DNA of 64,000 bases from CAZHVS01 sp964536015 (lineage in GTDB: Bacteria; Bacteroidota; Ignavibacteria; Ignavibacteriales; Ignavibacteriaceae). The notes below the pieces were generated by a model. The model was not told the DNA's origin, did no database searches, and saw only the letters and a list, made by a program, of their open reading frames with translations. Positions 36,701 to 45,760 of the stretch are shown in pieces (positions within the stretch are counted from its first letter, which is position 1; the number at the start of each line of letters is the position of its first letter). The position numbers and the translations under genes were made by a program. Location of the stretch: the NCBI GenBank assembly GCA_964536015.1, contig CAZHVS010000008.1:1-64000 (forward strand). The letters are read 5' to 3'.

Positions 36701-37918
36701 AAAATTCTGCATCGAAAGAATCATTCCTGCAACAGCAGATACAAAAGGTGCAGCTGCTGAGGTTCCGTAAAAAAGAGAATAATTGTTGTTCCTTATTGTT
36801 GTAAGTATTCCAGTTCCGGGTGCAACTAAATCTAATGTAGAACCATAGTTAGAACTCGAACTAATGTAATCATCCTGCGTAGAATTACCTACACAAATCA
36901 CTTCAGAATAACCTGAGGGATAATGAGGATTCACTGAACCAGAATTTCCTGAACTAGCAACCAGTACAACATTTTGACTATAAGCATATTGTATTACATC
37001 TTTCAATACTAGAGAAAAGCTATTGTCTCCAAAACTCATATTAATAACTTTTACACCCATTTGAACCGCATAGAGAATAGCAGCAGCAACATCATCTTCT
37101 TCTCCATATCCACCCGGATCGAAAGCACGTAGATTTAAAATTTTTATATTAGGAGCCACTCCAGCTACACCTGTTTTATTATTTGTTTCCGCACCAATAA
37201 TTCCTGATACAGCAGTCCCGTGAGAATAACTATTTTCATCCATTGGATCATTATCCCAATTCAGGTAATCGCCGCCAGTAGAATCAAAAGGAAAGCCAAC
37301 TCTATCAGTAAAATCCCAACCCATATAATCATCGATAAAGCCATTATCATCGTCATCAATGTTATTATATCTTTTATCGTTCCCAAACGCATCAAGTCCT
37401 GTTTCCCCGGAATTAATAAAAATTTTATTTTTCAGATCGGGATGAAGATAGTCAATTCCTGTATCAACTACACCAATTAATACTGAAGGTGATCCCTTAG
37501 AAATATTCCATGCAGAAAAAGCATCAATCTTCGACAAGGCCCATTGCTGGCTAATTAGACTATCATTAGGAACAAAATCGACTTTATATACATTTGAAGG
37601 TTGAATGTATTCAATATCAGGATCATTATTTGTAATTATGTCATAATCTTGCTGATCTAGATTACGTTCTGTACTTATCTTAATGATTTTTGAGAGTCTT
37701 GATTTTCCTAAACCAAGTCCTTTTGCAAGATAATTAATATCTATTTTTTCATTTTTTTTATTAGGAAAAATTTTATCTATGAATATATTTTTTTTTGAAA
37801 CAATATCAGTTATTTTTTTTTGATTAATATCATCTTTATATTTGATAAAAAAAGTAGTTTGCGAAAAGATCAAATAATTAAAAATAAAAATTGATAAAAC
37901 CAATAAATTAAACTTCAT
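33698..37918 (-). CDS. Secreted S8 (subtilisin-like) peptidase with FG-GAP repeats and type IX sorting domain
   Basis: A 1406-residue exported serine protease. A signal peptide and propeptide (residues ~1-125) precede the catalytic triad: Asp in GVVDTGIDYLHPDL, His in YSHGTAVSGIIGA and Ser in YGTSAAAPFVSAVAG. Asp-rich calcium-loop repeats of FG-GAP/VCBS type follow (KDINKDGKTELL, ADINGDGINELW, GDYDGDGRKDIAV, ADIDNDGKEELIL), then fibronectin-like strands. The C-terminus (FYPSPAKI ... SGIYLYRI ... GKIAIVK) is a type IX sorting domain. It overlaps the end of purF by 11 nt, an odd housekeeping neighbour for a secreted protease. Confidence 0.9.
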   Translation of the reverse strand: MKFNLLVLSIFIFNYLIFSQTTFFIKYKDDINQKKITDIVSKKNIFIDKIFPNKKNEKIDINYLAKGLGLGKSRLSKIIKISTERNLDQQDYDIITNNDPDIEYIQPSNVYKVDFVPNDSLISQQWALSKIDAFSAWNISKGSPSVLIGVVDTGIDYLHPDLKNKIFINSGETGLDAFGNDKRYNNIDDDDNGFIDDYMGWDFTDRVGFPFDSTGGDYLNWDNDPMDENSYSHGTAVSGIIGAETNNKTGVAGVAPNIKILNLRAFDPGGYGEEDDVAAAILYAVQMGVKVINMSFGDNSFSLVLKDVIQYAYSQNVVLVASSGNSGSVNPHYPSGYSEVICVGNSTQDDYISSSSNYGSTLDLVAPGTGILTTIRNNNYSLFYGTSAAAPFVSAVAGMILSMQNFSNEEVKQIIKTSSDDIEQPGWDLKSGAGRVNLFKALNSLAPAKIKFDFPKQDFATKSDSIEVYGTALSPYFVSCDLFYGVGLNPTSWKTLMQNRKNQFANSFLSNIDLSSFGDTVFTLRLVVYQTNGRTMEERLNFHHMKTPPTGEIVSVGPAYYGEKSTIMSAVYTFKPATVKMFYRESGTQNFSFVSLDGFATNNQFVSQLHYGFIPKQIVKPNTVYDIYFQLENLVGLTTLIKDSTNNFFQIKTDDYFNLIPYSEMTFSLPPGIIFDQPVNFTSNVKNEVFIRENSNSRVANLYQLQNNLFVKLDTLYEKIPKEFGDFNANGKKDLLSYWYYNSYLYEQDNINSSKLIQKTKKDSSMFWPVMAKDINKDGKTELLAITNDTTVSVYKVNSDLSLNFLKSITNFTQSGLADNLFDSPNGLIADINGDGINELWMVDMDGDIFSYEFYPDGTILKDKQISTGYAGSSAYLAYGDYDGDGRKDIAVLLHSISSVDIASYHLLTIFTFIGNQLHIIYNNAFIDAATEFKSAFQNAGNSLKFADIDNDGKEELILFTFPYSYVLKRQAGKDKVIFFEENINSNSILISDLNENGVIEVAFPTDKKIKFYEFGNSNSPQTPIDVAGYSIDSQKVKLTWNSPDSKFYIYKGNSADNLLLFDSTYLKYYIDSNNVLKKDYYYGIKAYNPLKIEPYSQLSRIIKVYHHQPAKILSVETKNNSSLILHFTEKMNNTIENVQAIYLADSVGNIIFPNSISSSNQYSYLVSFKNSMSGNYKLFINGLKDLFSSPIQFDSIQVTFSIAPVSEMFFVESYEILSPYKIKIIFNKEYDVPSATNGINYSFQPENKVVSFNTLQGNKEIILDLANVIGSVGREYRLKISNVFSSLSSGKVNITDGAGSVILLTSYAKDLSDVYFYPSPAKITNENSTLTFANLPRNAEITIWALNGNRIITLDEKDGNGGVSWNLKDLYGKQVNSGIYLYRIVQYDDKKNEVGTKLGKIAIVK

Positions 37919-39389
37919 AAATATCTTTCGTAAAATTTGTATCTACATTAGTCGGGTATTTTCCCGAGAAACAAGCTGTACAATAATCCTCTGGATTATC
38001 TTCATAAACCGCATTAAGCAATTCATCAATAGAAAGGTATTCAAGGCTGTCAACACCAAGATATGTTTCAATTTCTTTTATATTTCCATTCATCGTATTA
38101 GCGATTAACTCTTTCGTTGATGGAAAATCCATTCCATAAAAACAAGGAAAAATAATTGGTGGTGATGAAATTCGCAAATGAATTTCTTTAGGTCCAGCTT
38201 CTCTAATAAGTGATACCAATTGTTTTGATGTTGTTCCTCTTACAATGGAATCATCAATTAACACAACTGTTCTTCCTTCTAAAACACCTTTAACTGTGTT
38301 GAATTTTATTCGAACTCCCACCTCCCTTTTTATTTGTCCGGGTTGAATAAAAGTGCGACCAATATAATGACTTCTTATTAAACCAATTTCAAGTTTTGAT
38401 TTGATATTCATTTTTTCAAGTTGGTTTTGATAACCTATAGCAGCTGTATTTGAGCTATCAGGAACACTTATAACAATAACTTTTTCTCCGTCTTTATCAA
38501 TAACAGGGTGATTTTTTGCAAGTATCTTTCCTAATCTTCTTCTTACTTTATCTACATTATGTCCGAAGATTTTTCCATCAGGTCTGGAGAAATAAATAAA
38601 TTCGAAAATACATTGATGCTTTAAACTATTTTGACTATTAAGCATAATTGATTGGACATTGTTGTGTTCAAGTGATGATTTGTCAATTATAACCATCTCA
38701 CCAGGTAAAATATCTCGAATATAATCAGCAGAGATAATATCATAAGCACAAGTTTCAGAGGCTATAATAAATGAATTATCTTTTCTAGCTAAGGATAAAG
38801 GTCGAAATCCATTTTTATCTCTAACAGCAACCAGTTTATCATCTGTAAGAATTACAAGACAAAAAGCACCTTCAAGTTGCTCCACTGCTTCTTTAATTTG
38901 TTCAATCTGGTTTTCTAATTTACTTCTTGCAATCAAGTGAAGAATAACTTCAGTATCACTTGTTGTCTGAAAAATCGAACCTTCATTGACAAGTTTCTCT
39001 CTTAACTCTGTGGCATTTGTTAAATTACCATTATGAGCAACGGCCAGATTACCATCTCTATAATGTACAATGAAAGGCTGGATATTTTTTCGTGATGATG
39101 ATGAACCAGTAGTTGAATATCTGTTATGTCCGATTGCCGCATCTCCAACCAAAATTTTTCCCCACTGTTCAAAATCTTCAAAAACTTCAGATACCAATCC
39201 TTCACCTTTTATAATGTTGAATATTGGTTTATTCAAACCATTTTTAGTTTTGGTTACTATTCCTGCAGCTTCCTGTCCTCTATGCTGAAGAGCATGTAAT
39301 CCATAATAAGTTAATAATGAAGAATCATTGGAACCAAATACTCCAAAGACTCCGCAAGCACATTTAGGTTTATCGTTAGAATAAGTCAT
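37908..39389 (-). CDS. purF: Amidophosphoribosyltransferase
   Basis: First committed step of purine synthesis: PRPP and glutamine to phosphoribosylamine. An 11-residue propeptide precedes the nucleophile Cys12 (CGVFGVFG). The PRPP loop is VVLIDDSIVRGTTSKQL. Cysteines placed as in the B. subtilis enzyme (CIFEFIYFSRPD, FPCFYGMDFPS, YCTACFSGKYP) indicate an oxygen-sensitive [4Fe-4S] form. It heads a - strand run with the S8 peptidase, pgsA and ftsY. Confidence 0.95.
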   Translation of the reverse strand: MTYSNDKPKCACGVFGVFGSNDSSLLTYYGLHALQHRGQEAAGIVTKTKNGLNKPIFNIIKGEGLVSEVFEDFEQWGKILVGDAAIGHNRYSTTGSSSSRKNIQPFIVHYRDGNLAVAHNGNLTNATELREKLVNEGSIFQTTSDTEVILHLIARSKLENQIEQIKEAVEQLEGAFCLVILTDDKLVAVRDKNGFRPLSLARKDNSFIIASETCAYDIISADYIRDILPGEMVIIDKSSLEHNNVQSIMLNSQNSLKHQCIFEFIYFSRPDGKIFGHNVDKVRRRLGKILAKNHPVIDKDGEKVIVISVPDSSNTAAIGYQNQLEKMNIKSKLEIGLIRSHYIGRTFIQPGQIKREVGVRIKFNTVKGVLEGRTVVLIDDSIVRGTTSKQLVSLIREAGPKEIHLRISSPPIIFPCFYGMDFPSTKELIANTMNGNIKEIETYLGVDSLEYLSIDELLNAVYEDNPEDYCTACFSGKYPTNVDTNFTKDIYEV

Positions 39390-39427
39390 AAATATTTTTA
39401 ATTTTAAACTAATTTTGAAGATGAAAT

Positions 39428-39452
39428 AAAAAAAGGTACTTTGAATAGTACC
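39428..39452 (-). terminator. Terminator after tRNA-Pro
   Basis: On the - strand GGTACT, a 6-nt loop and AGTACC are followed by a run of seven T. It lies 4 bases past the tRNA 3' end and so closes the merR-tRNA transcript. Confidence 0.85.
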
Positions 39453-39456
39453 TTAG

Positions 39457-39531
<75 letters not shown>

Positions 39532-39533
39532 GG

Positions 39534-39938
39534 TTAAAATTTATTTAATAGATTCTCTAAAAAAACTTTTATTTCTAACAGATCTTTTTGCAAAATAATA
39601 TCTTTAGATAAAAGTTCGTCAGATTTATTGAATAGAGTTAAATCATCTGAATTTTCAGTTTCAACTTCAGTATGTTCTACTTCTTTAGGTTTAATAAAAT
39701 CAGTTAGAACTTTTTTTGCTCCCTCAATTGTATATTTTTTCTCTCGTAATAATGATTTGATTGTTAAAATCAATTGAATATCTTTATTAGAGTAAACTCT
39801 ATTTCCAGCTCTGTTTTTTTGAGGTTTAAGTTGTTCAAATTCAGTTTCCCAATACCTCAGAACATATTGTTCGACTTCAGTTATTTTACTAACTTCACTT
39901 ATAGAATAATACAACTTCTTTATGTTGAAATCTTTCAT
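39534..39938 (-). CDS. Small MerR family transcriptional regulator
   Basis: The N-terminal MerR winged helix is clear: YYSISEVSKITEVEQYVLRYWETEF, then NRAGNRVYSNKDIQLI and a short coiled-coil. There is no cysteine-based effector site, so it is not a metal sensor of the classic type. The family is common in Bacteroidetes with unknown targets. The palindrome AGATTTAAATCT (39945-39956), 6 bp ahead of the start, could be its operator. The tRNA-Pro gene follows within 2 bp. Confidence 0.85.
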   Translation of the reverse strand: MKDFNIKKLYYSISEVSKITEVEQYVLRYWETEFEQLKPQKNRAGNRVYSNKDIQLILTIKSLLREKKYTIEGAKKVLTDFIKPKEVEHTEVETENSDDLTLFNKSDELLSKDIILQKDLLEIKVFLENLLNKF

Positions 39939-40027
39939 AATTTTAGATTTAAATCTGTACCAAGATAAAGATTTCTCTATAAAATAGCAACTTAAATAAT
40001 TACTTTAAGTAATATTCACAACATTTT

Positions 40028-40456
40028 TTATTTAGATAGGATTTTGGTCAGTACATATATTGCTGACAAGTAACTATTTTCTTTAAATCCAGTAATGTAT
40101 CCATCACAAACCTGAGCAGTTAACAAGTTTTGTCTAAAACTTTCTCTTTTGTAAATATTCGAAAGATGAACTTCTATTTTGATTATAGGGCTTTCTTCAA
40201 GAGCATCTCGTATAGCAACCGAAGAATGAGCATATCCTCCAGGATTGATAATTAACCCATCATACTTATTTCTTGCTTCTTGGATTTTATTTATGATGTC
40301 CCCTTCAATATTTGATGAAAAAAAATCAAACCTAATTTTTGGAAATTCTTTTTCAATTTTTGTTTTGAGACTCTTCAACGAAAAATTTCCATAATGATAT
40401 TTATCTCTATTCCCAAGATTGTTTAAATTTGCTCCGTTGATGATTAAAATCTTCAT
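40028..40456 (-). CDS. aroQ: 3-dehydroquinate dehydratase, type II
   Basis: Shikimate pathway enzyme converting 3-dehydroquinate to 3-dehydroshikimate. Hallmarks are the opening ILIINGANLNNLGNRDKYHYG with the catalytic tyrosine, NPGGYAHSSVAIRDAL and EVHLSNIYKRESFR. Length (142) is normal. It overlaps the next upstream gene by 4 nt. The 89 bp after it contain the inverted repeat ACTTAAA-N7-TTTAAGT (39990-40010). Confidence 0.93.
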   Translation of the reverse strand: MKILIINGANLNNLGNRDKYHYGNFSLKSLKTKIEKEFPKIRFDFFSSNIEGDIINKIQEARNKYDGLIINPGGYAHSSVAIRDALEESPIIKIEVHLSNIYKRESFRQNLLTAQVCDGYITGFKENSYLSAIYVLTKILSK

Positions 40457-40725
40457 TTTTCAATCGTCATTTCTTCAATTATTTCTCTAACATTGGGTGA
40501 AATATAAATTTGATCAATCCCCAAATCTTTTAGAGCTGTTGACAAGATAGCAGCTTTTTTTTGAATACTGGCTAATTTATTAATTACAATAACTTTACTA
40601 TCTTTAATTAAACAATAACCGCCTTTAAAGTCACCTTTCTCAAATCTGACAGTTGCTCCTAGTTGATTTGCAATTGATTTCAAATCCTCAACCAATTGTT
40701 CAAATTCTTTTTCTTTAATTTTCAT
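40453..40725 (-). CDS. Conserved hypothetical protein, 90 residues
   Basis: No family recognised. Predicted alpha/beta: an N-terminal helix (EKEFEQLVEDLKSIANQLG), a beta-hairpin around FEKGDFKGGYCLIKDSKVIV and two more helices (IQKKAAILSTALKDLG). It is translated in the same operon as aroQ (4-nt overlap) and the membrane protein upstream (1-bp gap). It is probably a real gene, since its composition and coupling match its neighbours. Confidence 0.6.
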   Translation of the reverse strand: MKIKEKEFEQLVEDLKSIANQLGATVRFEKGDFKGGYCLIKDSKVIVINKLASIQKKAAILSTALKDLGIDQIYISPNVREIIEEMTIEK

Positions 40726-40726
40726 T

Positions 40727-41236
40727 TTATTTCTTCAAAGGTTGAAAAATGAATAAATATAGAAAAGCACAATATGTAAACAAGTTTATTAGAGGGATGC
40801 TACCTAGTACTTTGTACCTTTTAATAGTCAGTTGTAAAATTTCCCGAGAATCAAAATTTTCATAAAATATTTTCATAAAAATTTTAGAATCAATAGTCAT
40901 TAAATATATTTCAAATGGTAATGCTAATAACATTAAAATTAATATAATAAACAACCAGCCATTATTTTTAACTTCGAGGTTAGTAACGAATAAATATATA
41001 AAGAAAGTAATTATAAAAATTACATAAGAAATAATACTAGTTGAAATCAATGGATTTATAGAAAGAAAAACATATTTTAAATTTTCTAAATTATAAATTT
41101 GCTTTAAAATAAATTCATTTCTTTCAAAAAGGTTATAGATAATAAACGATCTGACTAAGGAACTGCCAAACCAGATTGCTCCTGTTAAAAAACTCAGGAA
41201 CAAAACTATTTTTACATATAATTTTTCTTTATTCAT
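40727..41236 (-). CDS. Hypothetical membrane protein with about four helices
   Basis: Four hydrophobic segments (residues ~8-30, 62-85, 92-112, 145-164) with a helical soluble loop between the first two and another (DSREILQLTIKRYK) before the last. No family recognised; the layout (N-terminal helix with Ser/Gly, C-terminal helix) resembles small DUF4149-like proteins, but I cannot confirm that. It lies between nadB and aroQ. Confidence 0.6.
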   Translation of the reverse strand: MNKEKLYVKIVLFLSFLTGAIWFGSSLVRSFIIYNLFERNEFILKQIYNLENLKYVFLSINPLISTSIISYVIFIITFFIYLFVTNLEVKNNGWLFIILILMLLALPFEIYLMTIDSKIFMKIFYENFDSREILQLTIKRYKVLGSIPLINLFTYCAFLYLFIFQPLKK

Positions 41237-41274
41237 AAATAGGTTTAATTTTTATTTACAAAAATAAAAAATCA

Positions 41275-42903
41275 TCAGGATTTTTGATAAATATTTTGAA
41301 GAATAGTGTTTTTTGGTTCAAGAGAATTATTAGTAAATGGATAATCAATATTATAATGTAAACCTCTACTTTCCTTTCTTTGAATTGCAGATTGAACAAC
41401 AAGAAAAGAGCAGGTTATCATATTTCTTAATTCAATTAGCGAAGAAAAAACTTTATTTTTTTTGTAGAATTCTTCAACTTCCATATATAAATTATTAATT
41501 CTTCTTTTCGCAAATTCTAATCTTAAATTTGATCTAACAATACCGACAAAATCACCCATCAATTGCTTTAATTCTTTTTGATTATGACTTACAAGTATTT
41601 TTTCATCAGCAGTTAAAGTTCCAGTATCATCCCAATCGGGAATTTCTGGAACTTCAGTCATATATCCAACCAGATATTCTTTTAGGTTCAGTGATACTCT
41701 TTTACTAATAACTAAAGCCTCCAGTAAAGAATTACTTGCTAAACGATTTGCTCCATGTATTCCAGACATAGCAACTTCACCAGTAGCATAAAGTCCTTTC
41801 AAAGTGGTTTTACCGAATCCATCAATAATTACTCCACCACAAGCATAATGAGCTGCTGGAACAACAGGAATCCATTCTTTGGTAATATCAATACCTTCTT
41901 TAAGACACCTATCATATATATTAGGAAAGTGTTCAATTATTTCAGATTTTTTCTTAAATGTTAAATCAAGAAAAACGCAATCTTCACCTCTCTTCTTTAG
42001 AACATCGTCAATTGCTCTAGCAACGATATCACGTGGAGCAAGTTCTTTTCTTGAATCATAATCAAACATGAATGCCTTCCCTGAAGAATCTCTCAAAATG
42101 GCTCCAAAACCTCTAACAGCTTCGGAAATTAAAAAAGATTGATTATGAATTGACTTATTATTTGTAGAAAATAGTGAAGTTGGATGAAATTGAATAAATT
42201 CCATATTGCCGATTAATGCTCCCGCACGATATGCCATTGCAAAACCATCTCCAGTAGCAATATTTGGATTTGTAGTATGATTGTATATTTGTCCCAATCC
42301 GCCTGTTGATAAAATTGTAGATTTCGCAATTATTTTTATTAATTGGTTTGTATCATTTTTAAAAACATATGCTCCATAACAATGTCTGTTGGAAATTGGT
42401 AATAATTTTAAATCTTTTATATTGTGTTCAGTTATTAAATCAATTGCTAAAGTATTTTCCATAATCACTATATTATTTATAGAATTTACTTTATTAATTA
42501 ATGCTCTTTCTACTTCTTTTCCAGTTAAATCTTTAGCATGAACAATTCTTGAAGCTGTATGACCAGCTTCTTTAGCCAAGTCAAGTTCGCCATCTTTATA
42601 AGTAAATTGAGTACCAATATCAATTAACTCGTGAATCCTTTCTGGTCCTTCTTTTACCATAATTTCAACAATATGTTTATCACATAAACCTGCTCCCGCA
42701 ATTAATGTATCATTGATATGTTTCTCGAAGGAATCGTTTTTGCCTATCACTGAGGCAATTCCGCCTTGAGCATAGTTGGTGTTTGATTCTGTCTTATCTT
42801 TTTTAGTAACAATAATTACATCTGCAAATTCAGATATTTTTATTGCTGCAAATAACCCGGCAATCCCACTCCCTATAATTAATACATCTGTTTTAAATTC
42901 CAT
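41275..42903 (-). CDS. nadB: L-aspartate oxidase
   Basis: First step of de novo NAD synthesis: L-aspartate to iminoaspartate. The FAD-binding start is VLIIGSGIAGLFAAIKI; the family pattern NTNYAQGGIASVIG, the active region EFIQFHPTSLF, and HGANRLASNSLLEALV are all present. At 542 residues it is full length with its C-terminal helical domain. nadA and nadC are not in the window. It overlaps the Yip1-like gene by 25 nt. Confidence 0.94.
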   Translation of the reverse strand: MEFKTDVLIIGSGIAGLFAAIKISEFADVIIVTKKDKTESNTNYAQGGIASVIGKNDSFEKHINDTLIAGAGLCDKHIVEIMVKEGPERIHELIDIGTQFTYKDGELDLAKEAGHTASRIVHAKDLTGKEVERALINKVNSINNIVIMENTLAIDLITEHNIKDLKLLPISNRHCYGAYVFKNDTNQLIKIIAKSTILSTGGLGQIYNHTTNPNIATGDGFAMAYRAGALIGNMEFIQFHPTSLFSTNNKSIHNQSFLISEAVRGFGAILRDSSGKAFMFDYDSRKELAPRDIVARAIDDVLKKRGEDCVFLDLTFKKKSEIIEHFPNIYDRCLKEGIDITKEWIPVVPAAHYACGGVIIDGFGKTTLKGLYATGEVAMSGIHGANRLASNSLLEALVISKRVSLNLKEYLVGYMTEVPEIPDWDDTGTLTADEKILVSHNQKELKQLMGDFVGIVRSNLRLEFAKRRINNLYMEVEEFYKKNKVFSSLIELRNMITCSFLVVQSAIQRKESRGLHYNIDYPFTNNSLEPKNTILQNIYQKS

Positions 42904-43598
42904 AAAAATTTTTCATTATAATTTAAAAATATATTTAATAAAAAACTTAAAATAACTACTAATGTTATTGTTATACTTAGTAATTTATTTGATGTATTTG
43001 CATAAATCCCTAAATATAGCAAAATAGACCACCAAAGCATTAAAAAAACTTCTATTATCGAAAACAAATAAGCAATTGTCTGTTTAGTAATAAAAGGAGA
43101 AGGATTACCAGAAAAAAGGGATTCTCCGAAAACAGAGAATTCCAATAGTGTCAATACAAATAAACTAATAACCAAAGGTAAAGCTGAAAAACTTAAAACC
43201 GCAAAAATATCTTTGATTCTTGTTTTTATTTTTTTTACCAATGAGTATTTTATAAAAAATGAGATAATAAACCATATTACAGATACTATTAAAATGGAAA
43301 TTAATATTGCTAAAAAATTTATTTCTTTATGAATCCCTAATAAAGATTGGACTATTATTGATAAAAAGTAGATTTTAATTGCAAAGAAAAAGACAAAAAG
43401 AGAACTAAAATTCTTTTTATCTGCTTGAATGATTATCCGAAAAGCATCAACCGGTTCATCAATTAAGCGACGAATTATATTCCAAAGATCAATATTTGGG
43501 ATTCGATTTCTTAGTAAGTTATTACAAGATTCACAATTCAATGAAAATAATGGATTGTTATAATTACATTTTTTACAAATTAAAAAATTGTTATTCAT
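42879..43598 (-). CDS. Zinc-ribbon membrane protein, Yip1-like
   Basis: The N-terminus carries a CxxC...CxxC zinc ribbon (ICKKCNYNNPLFSLNCESC). An amphipathic region (IIRRLIDEPVDAFRIII) and five hydrophobic helices follow, as in bacterial Yip1-domain proteins. Function unknown. It starts on the last base of the DUF5683 gene region and runs into nadB, so it is embedded in the operon. Confidence 0.65.
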   Translation of the reverse strand: MNNNFLICKKCNYNNPLFSLNCESCNNLLRNRIPNIDLWNIIRRLIDEPVDAFRIIIQADKKNFSSLFVFFFAIKIYFLSIIVQSLLGIHKEINFLAILISILIVSVIWFIISFFIKYSLVKKIKTRIKDIFAVLSFSALPLVISLFVLTLLEFSVFGESLFSGNPSPFITKQTIAYLFSIIEVFLMLWWSILLYLGIYANTSNKLLSITITLVVILSFLLNIFLNYNEKFLWNLKQMY

Positions 43599-44083
43599 TA
43601 AAACTTTATCCTCAATTCAAACATTGGGAATTTTTTATAAAAATCTTCTTTAACAGAAAAATCAAATAACTGCGCATCAACGTAAGCATCAACAAGATTA
43701 GTTAAATAAGCTAATCCAAAATAAATTGCGAATAAATCACGCTGATCTCTATAAAATTCTCTATAATTTTTGTAAATAGAGTTACCCGTTTTAATATATA
43801 GTTCTCTTGAATCTTTATAATTAGAATTATTTTGTAAATAATGATATGCAAACCATCCTAAAATTCCTGTAACAACTGGAATCTTCAAGTATGATTCATT
43901 ATAAAATTGTCCCCAACCAGGAATAATTGCACTACGTAAAACAGCACCCCAGGGTGATTTTGTCATCCGGAATGAAGTATCAGTTTCTATATTTTTCATT
44001 GTTAGGGTATCTTGTGCTGAGATTTCCTGATGTGAAAAAAGAAATAGAAAAAGAATAATTATTTTAGTTATAATTTTTTTCAA
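43598..44083 (-). CDS. DUF5683 domain protein
   Basis: Signal peptide (ending EISAQ) then the DUF5683 core SPWGAVLRSAIIPGWGQFYN and a hydrophobic helix (VTGILGWFAYHYL), followed by a charged region and YLTNLVDAYVDAQLFDF. In Bacteroidetes this family commonly sits next to parB, as it does here (20-nt overlap). Role unknown. Confidence 0.75.
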   Translation of the reverse strand: MKKIITKIIILFLFLFSHQEISAQDTLTMKNIETDTSFRMTKSPWGAVLRSAIIPGWGQFYNESYLKIPVVTGILGWFAYHYLQNNSNYKDSRELYIKTGNSIYKNYREFYRDQRDLFAIYFGLAYLTNLVDAYVDAQLFDFSVKEDFYKKFPMFELRIKF

Positions 44084-44996
44084 TTAAATCAAACAGTTCT
44101 AATAATCTATCAAGTTCATCATTTGAATAAAACTCAAGGATAAGTTCACCTGCTCCATTTGAGTTTTGTCTACAAATTACTTTGGTTCCTAAAATATTTC
44201 TTAAACGTTCCTCTAAAACTGATATTGAAGAAGATATTGAATTGTGAGAGGTTTTGATTTTGCTTCTATTATTTTTATTTCCTGCTGATAATTCTTTTAC
44301 TAATTTTTCTACTTTGTGTACTGATAGACCTTCTTCAATTATTTTTTTATAAATTTGAAGTTGTACAGAATTGTTTTCAACATTGATAATTGCACGCGCG
44401 TGTCCCATTGATATCTCATCTTTTATCAAAGCATCTTGTATTTCTAACGGAAGTTTCAATAAACGAATAGCATTTGCTACAGTTGATCTGTCTTTACCCA
44501 CTTTCTGAGCTATCTGTTCTTGAGTTAAATGACAATCTTCCATTAATCTTTTGTATGCTGTTCCAATTTCAATTGGGTTTAATTTTTCTCTTTGAATATT
44601 CTCGATTAAAGCCAGTGCAAGCATTGTCTCATCAGAATCAACTTTAATTATGTAAGCAGGAATCTCTCTATAACCAATATCTTTGCATGCACGTAATCTT
44701 CTTTCACCTGAGATTAGTTGATAATTATTATCATCCATTCTTCTTACTGTGATTGGTTGAATCAATCCATTTGTCAGAATTGAATTTTTAAGCTCCTCCT
44801 GTTGCTCTGGTTCGAATGAAGTCCTCGGTTGAAATGGATTTGGAGATATTAAATTAACAGCTATTTTGGTTAAAACATCACTTTCATTTTCTTTTATTGT
44901 TGGAGTTTCAATATAATCTTCAGCATCATATTTTGAAGGAGGATTAATTAATGCATCAAGTCCACGTCCCAGCCCGGTTTTAATTTTACTCATCAT
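44064..44996 (-). CDS. parB: Chromosome partitioning protein ParB
   Basis: CTP-dependent DNA clamp that loads at parS. The N-terminal GLGRGLDALI, the ParB/Srx domain (NPFQPRTSFEPE, LISGERRLRACKDIG, ALIENIQREKLNPIE) and the HTH (LTQEQIAQKVGKDRSTVANAIRLL split over about residues 150-175) are intact, with a C-terminal dimerization domain. It overlaps parA by 4 nt. I saw no canonical parS site in the window by eye. Confidence 0.95.
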   Translation of the reverse strand: MMSKIKTGLGRGLDALINPPSKYDAEDYIETPTIKENESDVLTKIAVNLISPNPFQPRTSFEPEQQEELKNSILTNGLIQPITVRRMDDNNYQLISGERRLRACKDIGYREIPAYIIKVDSDETMLALALIENIQREKLNPIEIGTAYKRLMEDCHLTQEQIAQKVGKDRSTVANAIRLLKLPLEIQDALIKDEISMGHARAIINVENNSVQLQIYKKIIEEGLSVHKVEKLVKELSAGNKNNRSKIKTSHNSISSSISVLEERLRNILGTKVICRQNSNGAGELILEFYSNDELDRLLELFDLIEKNYN

Positions 44997-45757
44997 CTAC
45001 CTGAATTTCTTTCCATAATTTCAGATGCAAGGGACATATAATTTTTTGCTCCGGTCGAAATTGCATCGTATAATAAAATTGGTTTACCGTAACTTGGGGA
45101 TTCACTCAATCGAACATTACGATGAATAATAGTTTTATAAACTTTATCACCAAAATATTTTTGTACTTCCTCAGCTACTTGCTGTGACAAACGTAAACGA
45201 ACATCATACATTGTTAATAGAACACCTTCAATAGATAGTGCTTTATTAAAATGCTGTTTAACAATGTTTATTGTATTCAATAATTGTCCTAATCCTTCTA
45301 AAGCAAAATATTCACATTGTACAGGTATTAAAACAGAATCAGATGCAGTTAATGCATTAAGTGTCAAAATTCCAAGCGAAGGTGGACAGTCAATTATGAT
45401 GTAATCATAATTTGTTTTTATTTTATCCAGATTTTCTCGTAATACTCTTTCGCGATTTTTTAGATCAATCATCTCTATCTCAGCACCAACAAGATTGATG
45501 TTTGATGGCAGAACATCAAGAAAAGAAAAAATTTCTTTTTTAATAATCATATTTATATCATTACCACCAACGAGCACATCATAAACCGAAGGCACTCCAT
45601 GTTCAATTGATAAACCAGAAGAAGAGTTTGCCTGCGGATCAATATCAACCAGAAGTGTTTTTTTCTCAGCTACTGCAAGAGATGCAGATAAGTTGATAGC
45701 AGTAGTCGTTTTACCCACTCCACCCTTTTGATTCGCTATTGTTATTATTTTAGTCAT
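44993..45757 (-). CDS. parA: Chromosome partitioning ATPase ParA
   Basis: Soj/ParA-type ATPase. The deviant Walker A is KGGVGKTTTAINLSASLA at the N-terminus; DIDPQANSSSGL and the Walker B region YIIIDCPPSLG are intact. At 254 residues it is the short chromosomal form without an N-terminal HTH. It is coupled to parB and lies 3 bp from the hydrolase upstream. Confidence 0.95.
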   Translation of the reverse strand: MTKIITIANQKGGVGKTTTAINLSASLAVAEKKTLLVDIDPQANSSSGLSIEHGVPSVYDVLVGGNDINMIIKKEIFSFLDVLPSNINLVGAEIEMIDLKNRERVLRENLDKIKTNYDYIIIDCPPSLGILTLNALTASDSVLIPVQCEYFALEGLGQLLNTINIVKQHFNKALSIEGVLLTMYDVRLRLSQQVAEEVQKYFGDKVYKTIIHRNVRLSESPSYGKPILLYDAISTGAKNYMSLASEIMERNSGR

Positions 45758-45760
45758 TTT

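Noticed and set aside
39990..40010. ACTTAAA-N7-TTTAAGT as the aroQ terminator
   Set aside because: The stem is entirely A/T apart from one pair and no T-run follows on the - strand; left as a possible operator only.
44064..45757. Proof that oriC lies here because parAB is present
   Set aside because: No dnaA, dnaN or rnpA gene and no canonical parS site was seen; parAB position alone is weak evidence.
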